NCBI RefSeq assembly: GCF_002736105.1
Contig: NZ_CP024123.1
Location: 2,534,001 to 2,598,000 of the forward strand
Direction: 5' to 3'
From: Solibacillus sp. R5-41
Lineage (GTDB): Bacteria > Bacillota > Bacilli > Bacillales_A > Planococcaceae
Length of the DNA stretch: 64,000 nt
In this document: positions 34,088-43,165 of the stretch, in pieces
How positions within the stretch are numbered: position 1 is the stretch's first letter
Layout of the letters: each line of letters starts with the position of its first letter
Translations under genes and position numbers: made by a program
Notes under the pieces: model-generated
Told to the model about the DNA's origin: nothing
Database searches by the model: none
What the model saw: the letters and a program-made list of their open reading frames with translations, nothing else

Positions 34088-34684
34088 TTGAATAATCGTG
34101 GCAGACCCAGAGAGTTTAATTATTCCTCAACTATAGATGTTGCAATGAAAACATTCTGGATAAGAGGATATGAGGGGTGTTCTACGCAAGATTTATGCAA
34201 TGATACAGGACTTGGAAAAGGAAGTTTATACAATACTTTCGGCAGTAAACATGAACTGTATAAACAAGTATTAGAACGTTACCATGAAATTGGTATTAGG
34301 GAACAAAAGAAACTGTTAGATATTCCAATTCCAGTTAAAGAACGATTAAGTAATTTTTTTGAATGGGCATTGAAAGAAGACTTTGAGAATATTGATCAAA
34401 AAGGATGTTTATTGATTAATGCCAGTGTAGAACGTGCTAAAAGCGATATAATGGTGCAAGAAATTTTCTCAAAGCATGTTGAGCTTCTTAAACAAGTTAT
34501 CGAAACAGTGATGGAGGAAGGATTGCAAACAGGTGAAATTTCAAAAAATCAATCAGCTGAAGAATTAGCAAGTCTGCTTATAAGTAGTTATTACGGATTC
34601 CGTGTTCTTAATGTATCGATGCAAAATCGAATGTTAGCTCAACAGGTTATCAAAGGAACATTGGAGTCTATTTTTGGCGCTTAG
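34088..34684 (+). CDS. TetR family transcriptional regulator
   Basis: A 198-residue TetR/AcrR repressor. The N-terminal HTH reads FWIRGYEGCSTQDLCNDTGLGKGSLYNTFGSKHELY, with the typical KGSLYNTFGSK recognition helix. The C-terminal domain matches the TetR_C pattern seen with efflux genes. The TTG start follows AGAGGAG. It lies 64 bp upstream of an MFS exporter, and both have similar ACC-CG-TACA sites, so it probably represses itself and the exporter. Confidence 0.92.
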   Translation: MNNRGRPREFNYSSTIDVAMKTFWIRGYEGCSTQDLCNDTGLGKGSLYNTFGSKHELYKQVLERYHEIGIREQKKLLDIPIPVKERLSNFFEWALKEDFENIDQKGCLLINASVERAKSDIMVQEIFSKHVELLKQVIETVMEEGLQTGEISKNQSAEELASLLISSYYGFRVLNVSMQNRMLAQQVIKGTLESIFGA

Positions 34685-34711
34685 TGCGCTCTTTTTTAGC
34701 ACTATTTTTGT

Positions 34712-34724
34712 ACCGAACGTTACA
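34712..34724. promoter_or_regulatory. Candidate TetR operator 2
   Basis: ACCGAACGTTACA between the TetR and MFS genes, similar to 34027-34039. Confidence 0.5.
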
Positions 34725-34748
34725 ATAATATTTTAGGAGTGGTTTTTT

Positions 34749-35891
34749 GTGCCATCGATTATTTATTTACTAGCTTTAGCAATCTTTTGTATGACTACAT
34801 CAGAATTTATGGTTGCAGGTATGATGAACGAACTTGCTATTGCATTCCAGGTTTCTGTATCATCTATTGGTTATTTAATAACAGCTTATGCAGGAGCAAT
34901 GGTGGTAGGAGGGCCCATTTTAACTGCAATTCTCTTACGAATGCGTAGCAAACAAGCACTATTGTTTTTAATGTTTATATTTTTAATTGGTCAATCGCTA
35001 GGAGCTATTGCATGGAACTATGATATTATGATGATTTCACGTATTATAACTGGTATTGCTTCAGCTTCAGCTTTTGGAGTTGCGATTTCCTTTTCTACAA
35101 CATTGGTTCACTCTGATTCAATGGGAAAAGCTGCATCAATTGTACTTGGAGGTTTAATGGTTGCAACTGTATTAGGTTTACCTATAACAACCATTATTTC
35201 GCAATATTTTGGTTGGCGTATTAGTTTTTGGGCTGTTTCTGTTCTTGTGCTAGTATCAGGGATTATGATTCAGTTGTTGCTACCATCATTATCAAACAAA
35301 GAGCAACTGAACTGGAAAGACGAACTTATGCATTTTAAAAACAGACATCTTTGGGCAGCGTACACAACAAGTATGTTTATTATTGGTGGTACGTTTGCAG
35401 CATTTAGTTATTTCACTCCTATTTTTACAAATGTCACAGGCTTTACAAGTGCAAGTATTCCATATTTACTTGCTCTCTATGGTAGCGCGACGGTAGTTGG
35501 GAATATAGTGATTGGCAAGTTTGCTGATAAATATACAATGAAAATACTGATGAGCGGATTGATTATATTAATAGTAGCATTGTCTTTATTTGCTTTAGGT
35601 GCAGAGAATAAATACATTGCGGTTATTTCGATGATTTTTATTGGTTTAACTGGTGTAGCATTGAATCCTGCAATGGTTGCGAGAGTAATGAAAACAGCTA
35701 GTAATGGAACAATGATAAATACCGTTCATAGTTCTTTTATTACTCTGGGTGTTGTTATTGGTTCGTCACTGGGTGGTCTTGGAATCAGTAAAGGATATGG
35801 ATTTGTATCTCCGTTATGGATTGGATCTTGTTTATCTATCCTTGGGGCAATTTCGTTATTACCATATTTTTACTACAGAAAGACGAATTAA
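34749..35891 (+). CDS. MFS drug:H+ antiporter, DHA1 type
   Basis: A 380-residue, 12-helix major facilitator transporter of the AraJ/YtfF-like DHA1 group. The N-terminus has the typical FCMTTSEFMVAGMMNELA (helix 1) and motif A-like LLRMRSKQALLFL between helices 2 and 3; motif C-like GLMVATVLGLPI lies in helix 5. Likely an efflux pump for a drug or metabolite, under control of the adjacent TetR. GTG start after TAGGAG. Confidence 0.9.
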   Translation: MPSIIYLLALAIFCMTTSEFMVAGMMNELAIAFQVSVSSIGYLITAYAGAMVVGGPILTAILLRMRSKQALLFLMFIFLIGQSLGAIAWNYDIMMISRIITGIASASAFGVAISFSTTLVHSDSMGKAASIVLGGLMVATVLGLPITTIISQYFGWRISFWAVSVLVLVSGIMIQLLLPSLSNKEQLNWKDELMHFKNRHLWAAYTTSMFIIGGTFAAFSYFTPIFTNVTGFTSASIPYLLALYGSATVVGNIVIGKFADKYTMKILMSGLIILIVALSLFALGAENKYIAVISMIFIGLTGVALNPAMVARVMKTASNGTMINTVHSSFITLGVVIGSSLGGLGISKGYGFVSPLWIGSCLSILGAISLLPYFYYRKTN

Positions 35892-36206
35892 GTGGTTTAA
35901 TGTTTCTTTATACCTTTTCGCAATTTACTTTTTGATTATGCATTGATAATGATAGTTTTTTGCTAGGTATCTAGTCAACAATCCGATAGCTATATTATTC
36001 TTATAAAAAAGTATTTTTTTGTTAGCTTATATTACAAAAAAGATGTAGTGTTTATAAAAAATTGTAATCAAACTTTGTAATAAAAATGAATTAAATTGAA
36101 AAACGTAGCCCTCTTATTTTGATCAAACTTTATTTTAAACCAACATCAGACTTGGAATAATGATTGATTAAAATACAGCTATAAATGATGATTCTTATAG
36201 AAAATC
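35892..36206. other. AT-rich intergenic region after the MFS gene
   Basis: No gene or repeat box. Contains poly-AT stretches and phrases (TTGATCAAACTTTATTTTA) reminiscent of 33.9 kb, perhaps remnants of a common element. Confidence 0.3.
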
Positions 36207-36252
36207 ATAGCCCCTTTTTGAACAAAGATTGTTCAAAAAGGGGCTATTTTTC
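36207..36252. terminator. Perfect 19-bp hairpin terminator
   Basis: Arms ATAGCCCCTTTTTGAACAA and TTGTTCAAAAAGGGGCTAT around AGAT... followed by T5. Confidence 0.8.
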
Positions 36253-36301
36253 ATATCTGTATAGGTTTTTTATAATAAAGATTGAACATTTCGAAAACCA
36301 A

Positions 36302-36347
36302 ATATTCAACTAAGCCCCCGTTAGTTTAAGTACATTTATTCACAAAC
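36302..36347 (-). repeat. Boundary repeat, single box with extended tail
   Basis: ATTCAACTAAGCCCCCGTTAG, then TTTAAGTACATTTATTCAC. Confidence 0.8.
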
Positions 36348-36383
36348 TTAATTGTTTTACAATGAACAGTCCGTTCACTTATT

Positions 36384-36416
36384 ACAGGAACGCTGCTCCG
36401 TGAGTTGAAGAATAAC
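36384..36416 (-). repeat. Boundary-repeat half next to an IS-end-like sequence
   Basis: ACAGGAACGCTGCTCCGTGAG resembles the copy-1 junction ACAGGAATGCTGCCCCGTTAG, where ACAGGAATG is the IS1111-type end. May be a scar of an older insertion. Confidence 0.5.
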
Positions 36417-36446
36417 ATTCTTTCAGAAAAAAGCCTAAAACAAAAA

Positions 36447-36481
36447 AACCACCAAATTTTTAATTTGATGGTTTTTGTCTA
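36447..36481. terminator. Hairpin terminator
   Basis: AAACCACCAAATT and AATTTGATGGTTT with A and T flanks. Confidence 0.7.
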
Positions 36482-36563
36482 TTTTCTGGACTTTTAGAGT
36501 TAAGCCTCCTATAACTAAAACTAGACCAAAAAGTGTATACATAAAGTCATTAATTGTGTATTT

Positions 36564-36650
36564 TTACATAAAAACTTTTTCATAAAATTCTACAGCTTCT
36601 CGATAATTCCCATTAAACGTTAGATACACATCTACTGCCAATTCCAACAT
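36564..36650 (-). pseudogene. N-terminal remnant of a VOC/PhnB-like protein
   Basis: 28 codons reading VYLTFNGNYREAVEFYEKVF match the very start of PhnB-type vicinal oxygen chelate proteins. A stop follows at once; the rest is deleted. An ATG with GGA upstream remains. Confidence 0.7.
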
Positions 36651-36740
36651 TCCTTTGTTATAACTAACAAGTATATTGTAGCATTTGTACATATTATGCC
36701 GTCAAATGAGAACACTAATTTACAAAATTATAAAAAGCGT

Positions 36741-36769
36741 TTGACATTAACTCAAAAATCATGTAAATT
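36741..36769 (+). promoter_or_regulatory. guaC promoter (sigma-A type)
   Basis: -35 TTGACA, 17-bp spacer, -10 TAAATT. Just downstream, ACGGCGAACAATTA (36775-36788) resembles a PurR box (CCGAACAATT core). Confidence 0.65.
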
Positions 36770-36831
36770 ACAAAACGGCGAACAATTACAATTAAAATTT
36801 AAAAAATATTCGTATTTTAGGAGTGTATATA

Positions 36832-37815
36832 ATGGATAACGTATTTGATTATGAAGATATTCAACTAATTCCCGCAAAATGTATCGTAGAGAGTCGTTCT
36901 GATTGTGATACTTCAGTTACCTTAGGTGAGCATACATTTAAACTACCTGTCGTACCTGCAAACATGCAAACCATCATGGATGAAAATATTGCTATGAAAC
37001 TGGCTGAAAATGGTTACTTTTACATCATGCACCGTTTTAACCCTGAAAAGCGTGCAGATTTCATTAAAACTATGCAAGATCATAGCCTAATCGCTTCAAT
37101 CAGTGTTGGAGTAAAGGAAGAGGAGTATACTTTTGTAGAAGAGCTTACAGCCGCTAATTTAATACCTGAATTTATCACGATTGATATTGCGCATGGTCAC
37201 TCAAATGCTGTCATCCGTATGATTCAACACATTAAAAAGTATTTACCAACCAGTTTTGTTATCGCTGGTAATGTTGGTACACCAGAAGCTGTGCGTGAAC
37301 TTGAAAACGCTGGCGCTGACGCAACGAAAGTCGGTATTGGCCCAGGTAAAGTTTGTATTACAAAAATCAAAACGGGTTTTGGTACAGGCGGTTGGCAGTT
37401 AGCAGCACTTCGTTGGTGTGCAAAAGCTGCTACAAAACCAATCATTGCTGACGGTGGTATCCGTACAAATGGTGATATCGCAAAATCAGTACGCTTCGGT
37501 GCTTCAATGGTAATGATCGGCTCACTATTTGCTGGTCATGAAGAATCTCCAGGCGAAACGATCGAAGTTGATGGCAAGCTCGTAAAAGAGTATTTCGGGT
37601 CTGCCTCAGAATTCCAAAAAGGCGAAAAGAAAAACGTTGAAGGTAAGAAAATGTACGTTGAACACAAAGGTAATTTAAAAGATACACTTACTGAAATGCA
37701 ACAAGATCTTCAATCATCGATTTCTTACGCAGGTGGTAACAAACTAGACGCAATCCGTAATGTAGACTATGTTATTGTAAAAAACTCAATCTTTAACGGC
37801 GATAAAGTATACTAA
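36832..37815 (+). CDS. guaC: GMP reductase
   Basis: A 327-residue GMP reductase, converting GMP to IMP with NADPH and ammonia release in purine salvage. It is almost superposable on Bacillus Gua[19 protein letters not shown] at the start, [20 protein letters not shown] (the IMPDH/GMPR active-site loop with catalytic Cys), [14 protein letters not shown] and the phosphate site [14 protein letters not shown] chose the ATG at 36832 after TAGGAG; the ATG at 36823 adds three residues only. It has a good promoter with a PurR-box-like site and its own terminator. Core chromosomal gene, no cassette repeat attached. Confidence 0.97.
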   Translation: MDNVFDYEDIQLIPAKCIVESRSDCDTSVTLGEHTFKLPVVPANMQTIMDENIAMKLAENGYFYIMHRFNPEKRADFIKTMQDHSLIASISVGVKEEEYTFVEELTAANLIPEFITIDIAHGHSNAVIRMIQHIKKYLPTSFVIAGNVGTPEAVRELENAGADATKVGIGPGKVCITKIKTGFGTGGWQLAALRWCAKAATKPIIADGGIRTNGDIAKSVRFGASMVMIGSLFAGHEESPGETIEVDGKLVKEYFGSASEFQKGEKKNVEGKKMYVEHKGNLKDTLTEMQQDLQSSISYAGGNKLDAIRNVDYVIVKNSIFNGDKVY

Positions 37816-37831
37816 ATTTTGTTTTTTAAAA

Positions 37832-37870
37832 TCCCAACCAAGAATTTGATAAACTTGGTTGGGATTTTAT
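37832..37870 (+). terminator. guaC terminator
   Basis: Arms AAATCCCAACCAAG and CTTGGTTGGGATTT followed by T-rich sequence. Confidence 0.9.
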
Positions 37871-38044
37871 TATTTTTAACTTTAGTTAAGATAATAAAAT
37901 AAACATCTACTATCTCCTTATAAACTTTATCGTGATACATACTATGTAATCCACAATAAAATTAAGGACGCAAGCATTGATTTCCCTTTGTCTTTCCTTT
38001 ATATTATCAATTATTTTACTCACTTTGGATACGTGCCATTCCCT

Positions 38045-38226
38045 TTAAAAAGAAAACAATTGTTCTAGATTTAATGGCTTACTAATATAATCAGAAGTTC
38101 CAGCCTCTAGAGATTTATTCTGATCATTTTTCATAGCTTTCGCTGTTAAAGCAATAATTATATCGTAAGTTCCTGGGGTTCTTCGTCTAATGTTCTATAT
38201 CCACAAAAAGGACAAGTATATTTCAT
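38045..38226 (-). pseudogene. Chimeric remnant: CPCC protein start fused to a REC-domain end
   Basis: The ATG at 38226 (GGAG upstream) begins KYTCPFCGYRTLDEE, the N-terminus of CPCC cysteine-rich proteins. After one frame change, PGTYDI passes directly into IIALTAKAMKNDQNKSLEAG and TSDYISKPLNLEQLF, the end of a response-regulator receiver domain as found in hybrid kinases. The two families meet at the shared TYDII stretch, so a deletion joined them through microhomology. Confidence 0.75.
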
Positions 38227-38266
38227 ATAATCTCTCCGCCCCTTTTTTAACTAAATTTTATCATAC

Positions 38267-38420
38267 TTCTTATTAAACTAAATGCTCCGTTAGTTTAAGT
38301 GTAACATTTCACAATGGATCACCGAAGCCTACATGATGTTTTAGACATAAAAATAGACCATCGAAATGATGGTCTTGTTTAACTAAGCCCCGTTAGTTTA
38401 AGTGAATTACTTTACAAACT
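38267..38420 (-). repeat. Composite boundary repeat with GACCATC terminator
   Basis: TCTTATTAAACTAAATGCTC, GTTAGTTTAAGTGTAACATT, terminator arms GACCATC/GATGGTC, and the TAAGCCCCGTTAGTTTAAG end. Close match to 28341-28479. Confidence 0.87.
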
Positions 38421-38480
38421 TTATGTTAAAGTGTTCATTGTAATATAGTTTCATAACTGAAAAATACGTTAATCAAAAGA

Positions 38481-39106
38481 TTAACGCACTAACTCGACTA
38501 GATGTGAAGTATCATACTTAAATATTACTTCTTGCTGATTATCTTTTTCTATTTCTACCAAAGTTAAACTTGTTGAAGGGATAGCTGGAGTTGACCATAA
38601 ATCTTTTAGTTCATTTTTTTTCAAAGTAATCCATTAGTAGTTTAAGTGCAATAGAATGTGTAACTATAAGTACATTATCAAATGGATGTTGTTTTACTAT
38701 TTTATTCACCATACCAACCATTCTTTCTTGGACTTTTAAAAACGGCTCTACTGATTCATTATAAAACAGGTGAGGAGTTTTCCAAAAAGTCATCCACTCT
38801 TCTGGATTTCCTTTTCGTTATCTTCCGAAGTCTTGCCTTCCCATTTGCCAAAAGAAATTTCTCTTAAATCGTCATATTTAAGACTTCGAGGTTTCTTTCT
38901 GCGTTTGCTATTTCTGCTGTTTGGACAGCCCTTTTACTTGTACTTGAATAAATAGCACTTAATGTTACATTAGATAATCTTTCCGATAACTGACTTGCTT
39001 GTTTTATTCCATTGTCTGTCAGTGGAGAATCCTTCCACCCCTGCATAAGTTTTTTTGTGTTCCACACCGTCTCTCCGTGTCTTGTTAAATATAAATATGT
39101 ACTCAT
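38481..39106 (-). pseudogene. Histidine phosphatase (phosphoglycerate mutase-like) with several frameshifts
   Basis: Starts with YLYLTRHGETVWN, the RHG phosphohistidine motif of the histidine phosphatase superfamily, and continues AIYSSTSKRAVQTAEI. Frame is lost near 38870, again near 38800 and near 38615; the pieces DLREISFGKWEG, FDNVLIVTHSIALKLLM (second catalytic His) and a C-terminal LVELVR are in different frames. Three one-base changes are needed to restore it, so this is a real pseudogene. Confidence 0.9.
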
Positions 39107-39162
39107 TATTTCCCCCCTATATTCGAATAAAAAAATTTAAACTCTACTCCCCAACTACATCA

Positions 39163-39345
39163 TTAAAACTCTTCTTTTAAGATAGAGTACATTTTTAAAT
39201 CTCGATGTTTCCCTTTTACAAATATATACCTTTTCTAATTATCCCTTCAAAAGACATTCCTGCTTTTTCCATTACTCGTGCTGAACCGATATTTTCTACA
39301 TCACACCTTGCTTGAATACGAACTAAATCCATTTCCTTCAACTAC
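39163..39345 (-). pseudogene. C-terminal remnant of a RimJ-type GNAT acetyltransferase
   Basis: RIQARCDVENIGSARVMEKAG plus MSFEGIIRKG matches the end of GNAT enzymes, then a frame change before KGKHRDLKMYSILKEEF. The acetyl-CoA binding loop is missing. Confidence 0.8.
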
Positions 39346-39424
39346 ACCCATCTTTCATGAATAAATTTCATTATAGTTCGCGGAATAATAGAAGCACACC
39401 CATTCTCTAGGTATGCTCATTCAG

Positions 39425-39834
39425 CTATGTTTCAATCGGTTCTTTTATTTGATTTTTTTCTAATTTAATTCTTTCTTTATCGTGGAATTGTTTTTTACCC
39501 AGTAAAATAGTTAACACAATATTCGTAACGATGAAATATATAAAACTACCAAAGGTCATCAGTATAAGCATGACTATCTCTAAATTCAATTCAACCTCTG
39601 TTATACTCGTGAGACCTGTGCCAAAGATATACCAGTAATAACCATAAATGGTAGTATAACGACCAATATACTTAAACATAACGCAATGATATTGACCACT
39701 ATAATCAAAGTTTTCCATAATTTTACGTTATTTATCGTTTTTTTTGATAAAAAAACAATATTAATTATATATAAAAGTGTCACTAAGATAAAAGGTAATA
39801 TAAATTTTAATAGGAACATTAACATACTAAGCAC
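39425..39834 (-). pseudogene. Membrane protein split by a frameshift
   Basis: The first 70 codons (from 39834) encode two or three hydrophobic helices ending PFMVITGISL; the second part (VELNLEIVMLILMTFGSFIYF...) is in another frame and ends with a charged tail (KEPIET). One base lost near 39615 explains both. Family not recognised. Confidence 0.65.
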
Positions 39835-39894
39835 CTCGCTGTGTGAAATAATCGATCAGCTTTTCCTCACTTTTCATTATTTAATGACAAAGAT

Positions 39895-39928
39895 GCTTAT
39901 TAAACAATAGCGCCCGATTGTTGGGTAA
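39895..39928 (-). repeat. Boundary repeat, CAATAGCGCCCGATTG variant
   Basis: Palindrome TTAAACAAT / GATTGTTGGG around AGCGCCC, adjacent to the stop at 39930. A second sequence class of the same hairpin. Confidence 0.65.
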
Positions 39929-39929
39929 C

Positions 39930-40289
39930 TTATGGAATTTCTTTATGTTTTTTAGCATTGCCAGCATATCCACTTTGTTCAACTTTATCTTCGACGGTTA
40001 ATTGATAATAATAAATTGCTTCGGGTTCATCAGCAAAGACAACCTTGACACTATATCCAGAAGCTGAAAAATCCGAACTTTTAGCTTTCTTTATAGATTC
40101 AATTTCTAGTATTTCACCCTCTGAAAGGTCCTTTTCTTGAATTAAATATTCTTTAACTTTCTCTTCTGTATATGTAATAAGTTGTGGATCACTTTCGGGT
40201 TCTGAAGTATTGAGAGAATATATGATAGAGAACATTAACCCAATTACAATTAAAATAATTACTCCACTGATTTTATAACCTTTGTTCAA
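39930..40289 (-). CDS. DUF3139-like small secreted/membrane-anchored protein
   Basis: A protein of about 119 residues with an N-terminal membrane helix (GVIILIVIGLMFSIIYSL) and a polar extracytoplasmic domain. The layout and length fit DUF3139 proteins of Bacilli. I prefer the TTG at 40289, six bases after GAGGAGG; an ATG at 40310 overlaps that site. The stop lies next to a boundary repeat. Function unknown. Confidence 0.65.
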   Translation of the reverse strand: MNKGYKISGVIILIVIGLMFSIIYSLNTSEPESDPQLITYTEEKVKEYLIQEKDLSEGEILEIESIKKAKSSDFSASGYSVKVVFADEPEAIYYYQLTVEDKVEQSGYAGNAKKHKEIP

Positions 40290-40418
40290 AAAAATCCTCC
40301 TCATTTTCACCTTAATACTGCTGTATTCTTAATTAAGAAACACCATAAGTGTAATTTTACACTTATGGTGTCATTTGTCAACTCTGTATCTGACCTCTTA
40401 GCTAAAATGGTACAATCC

Positions 40419-40600
40419 TTTTTCAAGAATTGCGCCCGATTGTTGAAGTTCGTTTTTTAACTAAAATCCCTAAAGGAAACCCCAAGTAATGTTGTTTTCA
40501 CAGCATTTCTTGGGGTTTTGTGTCTTCCCAAACATTCATTTGGGAACATTTATTAGATTTATTTTGTATAAATTTATAAACTCATTGTTTCATTATAGCT
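40419..40600 (-). repeat. Composite boundary repeat with CCCCAAG terminator and TTTGGGAAC module
   Basis: CAAGAATTGCGCCCGATTG palindrome, then ACCCCAAG/CTTGGGGT terminator arms, then CCCAAACATTCATTTGGG and ATTTATTAGATTTATTTTG. Lies just before the frameshifted gene ending at 40608. Confidence 0.75.
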
Positions 40601-40607
40601 CTTGTTA

Positions 40608-40842
40608 CTATGATTTTTGAAAGTTATTTCTTAATTTATCTGCAACATAAACTAACTTTACCTTTAAGTCTTCAAACCAAGCTGGAGTATCATTAAGCTC
40701 TCCACAATCTAAAGAATTTAATAATCGAGCAAACTTATATAAGTTTGCGTATCTTTGGTTTAGGTGGTTTAAGGTTAAATACAAAATAAATCCCACCTAC
40801 TAACACAACTACAGCTAATAAAGAAATTAATACCTTTTTCAT
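40608..40842 (-). pseudogene. Small membrane-anchored protein, frameshifted
   Basis: An ATG at 40842 after GGGGAG encodes KKVLISLLAVVVLVGGIYF, a membrane anchor, then KPPKPK. A frame change at the CCTAAACCAAAGATA stretch leads into YANLYKFARLLNSLDCG and a helical tail. One indel separates it from an intact gene of about 78 codons. Confidence 0.6.
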
Positions 40843-40871
40843 ACACTCCCCTCCTTATTGTTTCTAAAGAC

Positions 40872-40966
40872 ACCTTATTCCACTAAACTGCCTCGTTAGT
40901 TCAATAAGAAAAAGCTACCCTAAAGGCAGCATTGCCCTGCTAAAGCACCTGTTTGTTGAAGAAGAG
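40872..40966 (-). repeat. Composite boundary repeat with GCTGCC terminator module
   Basis: CTTATTCCACTAAACTGCC, GTTAGTTCAATAAG, and on the minus strand GCTGCCTTTAGGGTAGC plus T-run. Copies at 41.6 and 53.9 kb share this module. Confidence 0.82.
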
Positions 40967-40974
40967 AGTTAAAA

Positions 40975-41523
40975 TTATTGTGTTATCTGTTCAATTATTT
41001 TGCCGTCTGAAGACAAACCTGTAATAGTAGAGCCTATAAGTTCTTCCCCGTTAGTAACTAAAAACCACAACTTCTCGTCATTGTTATATTCGATTAGTTT
41101 GGCTTTAAACTCGTTTCCACCATTAGTTTTAACGTTCACTTCTTCTATTTGAGGGTCAAGTATCTTCCCTCTGATTAAATCGGTATAATCTGAAAAATGA
41201 AATTCTAAGTTTGAAAAACCCCAATCTAATTTATATCCATGAGAAAGTTCACCCGTGGAACTACTAACAAGTTTCCATCCAAGTAGGTTTTTCTTAAAAA
41301 GAGCACTTCCAAAATAGAGATTTTCTTGATTACCCCATTCATAAAAAGCAATTGCTTGATTGTTATCCAAAAATTCAATATGAGCAATGTTCGTCATGGG
41401 TTGATTTAATGAGTTCATAGTCTTTTTAATTTCTTGTACATCATCTTTTAATGCTAATTTCATAAAATAAATCCCTATTAAAATCGCAGTTATAGATAAG
41501 ATAATTTTTAATTTCTTTGACAT
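40975..41523 (-). CDS. Membrane-anchored hypothetical protein, 182 aa
   Basis: One N-terminal membrane segment (IILSITAILIGIYFMKLAL) and a soluble, probably extracytoplasmic beta-rich domain with GSALFKKNLLGWKLVSSS in its middle. The ATG at 41523 has GGGGGGAT upstream; a longer frame from 41577 has no site. The stop is 9 bp from a boundary repeat. It resembles hypothetical proteins found singly in Bacilli; function unknown. Confidence 0.65.
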   Translation of the reverse strand: MSKKLKIILSITAILIGIYFMKLALKDDVQEIKKTMNSLNQPMTNIAHIEFLDNNQAIAFYEWGNQENLYFGSALFKKNLLGWKLVSSSTGELSHGYKLDWGFSNLEFHFSDYTDLIRGKILDPQIEEVNVKTNGGNEFKAKLIEYNNDEKLWFLVTNGEELIGSTITGLSSDGKIIEQITQ

Positions 41524-41587
41524 AGAAACTATCCCCCCAACAAAAAGCATACCTCGAGTACCAATTGTATGTTTCATTTACCTACAT

Positions 41588-41694
41588 ATTCTTCTTCAAC
41601 TAAACTGCTCCGTTAGTTCAAAAAGAAAAAGCGACCCTAAAGGCAGCCTTATTCTGCTAAAGCCCCCGTTAGTTTAAGTACATCTCTTCACGAT
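41588..41694 (-). repeat. Composite boundary repeat, no gene on its 3' side
   Basis: TTCTTCAACTAAACTGCTCC, terminator arms GGCTGCCTTTAGGGTCGC, GCCCCCGTTAG and the TTTAAGTACATCTCTTCAC tail. Confidence 0.82.
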
Positions 41695-41730
41695 CTTTAT
41701 AGCGCAATTATTGTAAATATCCAAATAAAA

Positions 41731-41775
41731 AAATCATCTCACCCTAAGAAATCTTTAGAGAAGAGATGATTTTAT
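41731..41775. terminator. Terminator after the MFS gene
   Basis: AAATCATCTC and GAGATGATTTT arms, about 75 bp past the stop at 41849. Confidence 0.7.
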
Positions 41776-41848
41776 TCAGACTTTATTACAAACTATCTAT
41801 CTTAATTATAAATCATCATTCTTTTTTATAAAGCTACATTATTCTATT

Positions 41849-43018
41849 TTATTTTTCTTTAATTAACATAACATTGTTCATTCTTGTGAATAGCAAAATG
41901 GCTAGAAAGAGTGCGATACACACTGCACCGAGACCTACCCGATTTAAATACAAAATAGATGCACTGCTGATGATAAGTCCACCCAATCCAGAACCTAATG
42001 CAAAGCCAAATTGTATGAAGGATGTATTCACACTCAACGCGATATCCGGATACCGAGGTACCAAAGTGACTAGATATAGCTGTTGGGCAGGAGATATGCT
42101 CCAGGTTGCCAACATGAAAATCATGAAAATCACTATCAAGAACAAGAGATTAGTACCAGAAAGAGCAAGTAAAGTGAGCATTGCTCCTTGTAAAAGGAGT
42201 CCAAAACAAATTGTAAATTTTGATCCTTTTATATCTGCCAATTGTCCGCCTATTCTTGAGCCAACAAAGCTGCAAATTCCTGCAAGGAATAGAATGCCGC
42301 TTATTTCCGCTATGGAAAGTGAGGATGTAGCATGCAAGAAAGGTGTAATATAAGTGAATAGCGTTGAATAACCGGCGATATAAAATAATGTGATAGCCAG
42401 TGCAGTCAGAATCCTTGAATTTTTTAAAATTGAGAGCTGCATGCCTAGGCTAACTGGTTCTTCTTCCTTGATTACCGGAACTTTTTTGTGAACAACCAGG
42501 AATGGAAAAATGCATAATAGGCCAATCAAAATAAACAAAACTCTCCAGCCAAAGATCTCACTAAAAAAGGTGCCAATCGGAACACCTAGCACAAGCGAAC
42601 TGCTAAGACCCATCAAAATAATACCGATAGCACGACCCCTTCTTTCTTTTTCAACCAGTCGAGTGGCTACTGCCATGGCTACCACTGTAGCGATTCCTCC
42701 GCTAGCTCCCTGAACAATTCGTACTAAAAAAACGGTTTCATAAGAAGGACTTATAAACATCAGTCCGTTACTCGCTATAAAAATACCCAGGGTAATTAAT
42801 AATAGCTTCTTACGATCCACATTAATTGTTAAGGCGATAAGAATCGGAGCGACAATGGCTGCTGCAAGGGCAAATACAGTTACCAATAGTCCAATTTTAG
42901 ATGTAGACACACCCAAATCCACGGCAATCATTTCAATTATTCCTGTGATAATGTATTCAACGGTCCCAATTAAAAAAACTGCAAGAGCCATAATATAGAT
43001 AATAGTGTTGTTTTTCAA
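41849..43018 (-). CDS. MFS transporter, DHA1/AraJ type
   Basis: A 389-residue, 12-helix major facilitator. Helix 1 is ALAVFLIGTVEYIITGIIEM, motif A-like NVDRKKLLLITLG follows helix 2, and GRAIGIILMGLSSSLVLGVP is the antiporter motif C region. Closest general type: arabinose/chloramphenicol/purine exporters of the NepI/YbcL group. The TTG start is preceded by GAGGAGGG at a rather long spacing. A MerR fragment runs into its start region, so its original regulator was probably lost. Confidence 0.88.
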   Translation of the reverse strand: MKNNTIIYIMALAVFLIGTVEYIITGIIEMIAVDLGVSTSKIGLLVTVFALAAAIVAPILIALTINVDRKKLLLITLGIFIASNGLMFISPSYETVFLVRIVQGASGGIATVVAMAVATRLVEKERRGRAIGIILMGLSSSLVLGVPIGTFFSEIFGWRVLFILIGLLCIFPFLVVHKKVPVIKEEEPVSLGMQLSILKNSRILTALAITLFYIAGYSTLFTYITPFLHATSSLSIAEISGILFLAGICSFVGSRIGGQLADIKGSKFTICFGLLLQGAMLTLLALSGTNLLFLIVIFMIFMLATWSISPAQQLYLVTLVPRYPDIALSVNTSFIQFGFALGSGLGGLIISSASILYLNRVGLGAVCIALFLAILLFTRMNNVMLIKEK

Positions 43019-43129
43019 TTCGCATCGTCCCTCCTCTTATCGGCTTTAACATGTCAATCTGGTCATTATAGAGCAATGTTTTTAATGAAAACTTGCTTAA
43101 GCGAGCAAATTCTTTAATTTGGAACAAAG
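42957..43129 (-). pseudogene. MerR-type HTH remnant fused upstream of the MFS gene
   Basis: FQIKEFARLSKFSLKTLLYN plus DQIDMLKPI is the first half of a MerR DNA-binding domain, preceded by GGAGGTG. It then leaves the family and overlaps the MFS start. A deletion removed the rest. Confidence 0.65.
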
Positions 43130-43165
43130 TTTCACCTCCAATCAATAAGGTAAGTGCTTTATCCA

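Noticed and set aside
36090-36250. Small RNA gene around the 19-bp hairpin
   Set aside because: The hairpin plus T-run is sufficient as a terminator, and no promoter was seen.
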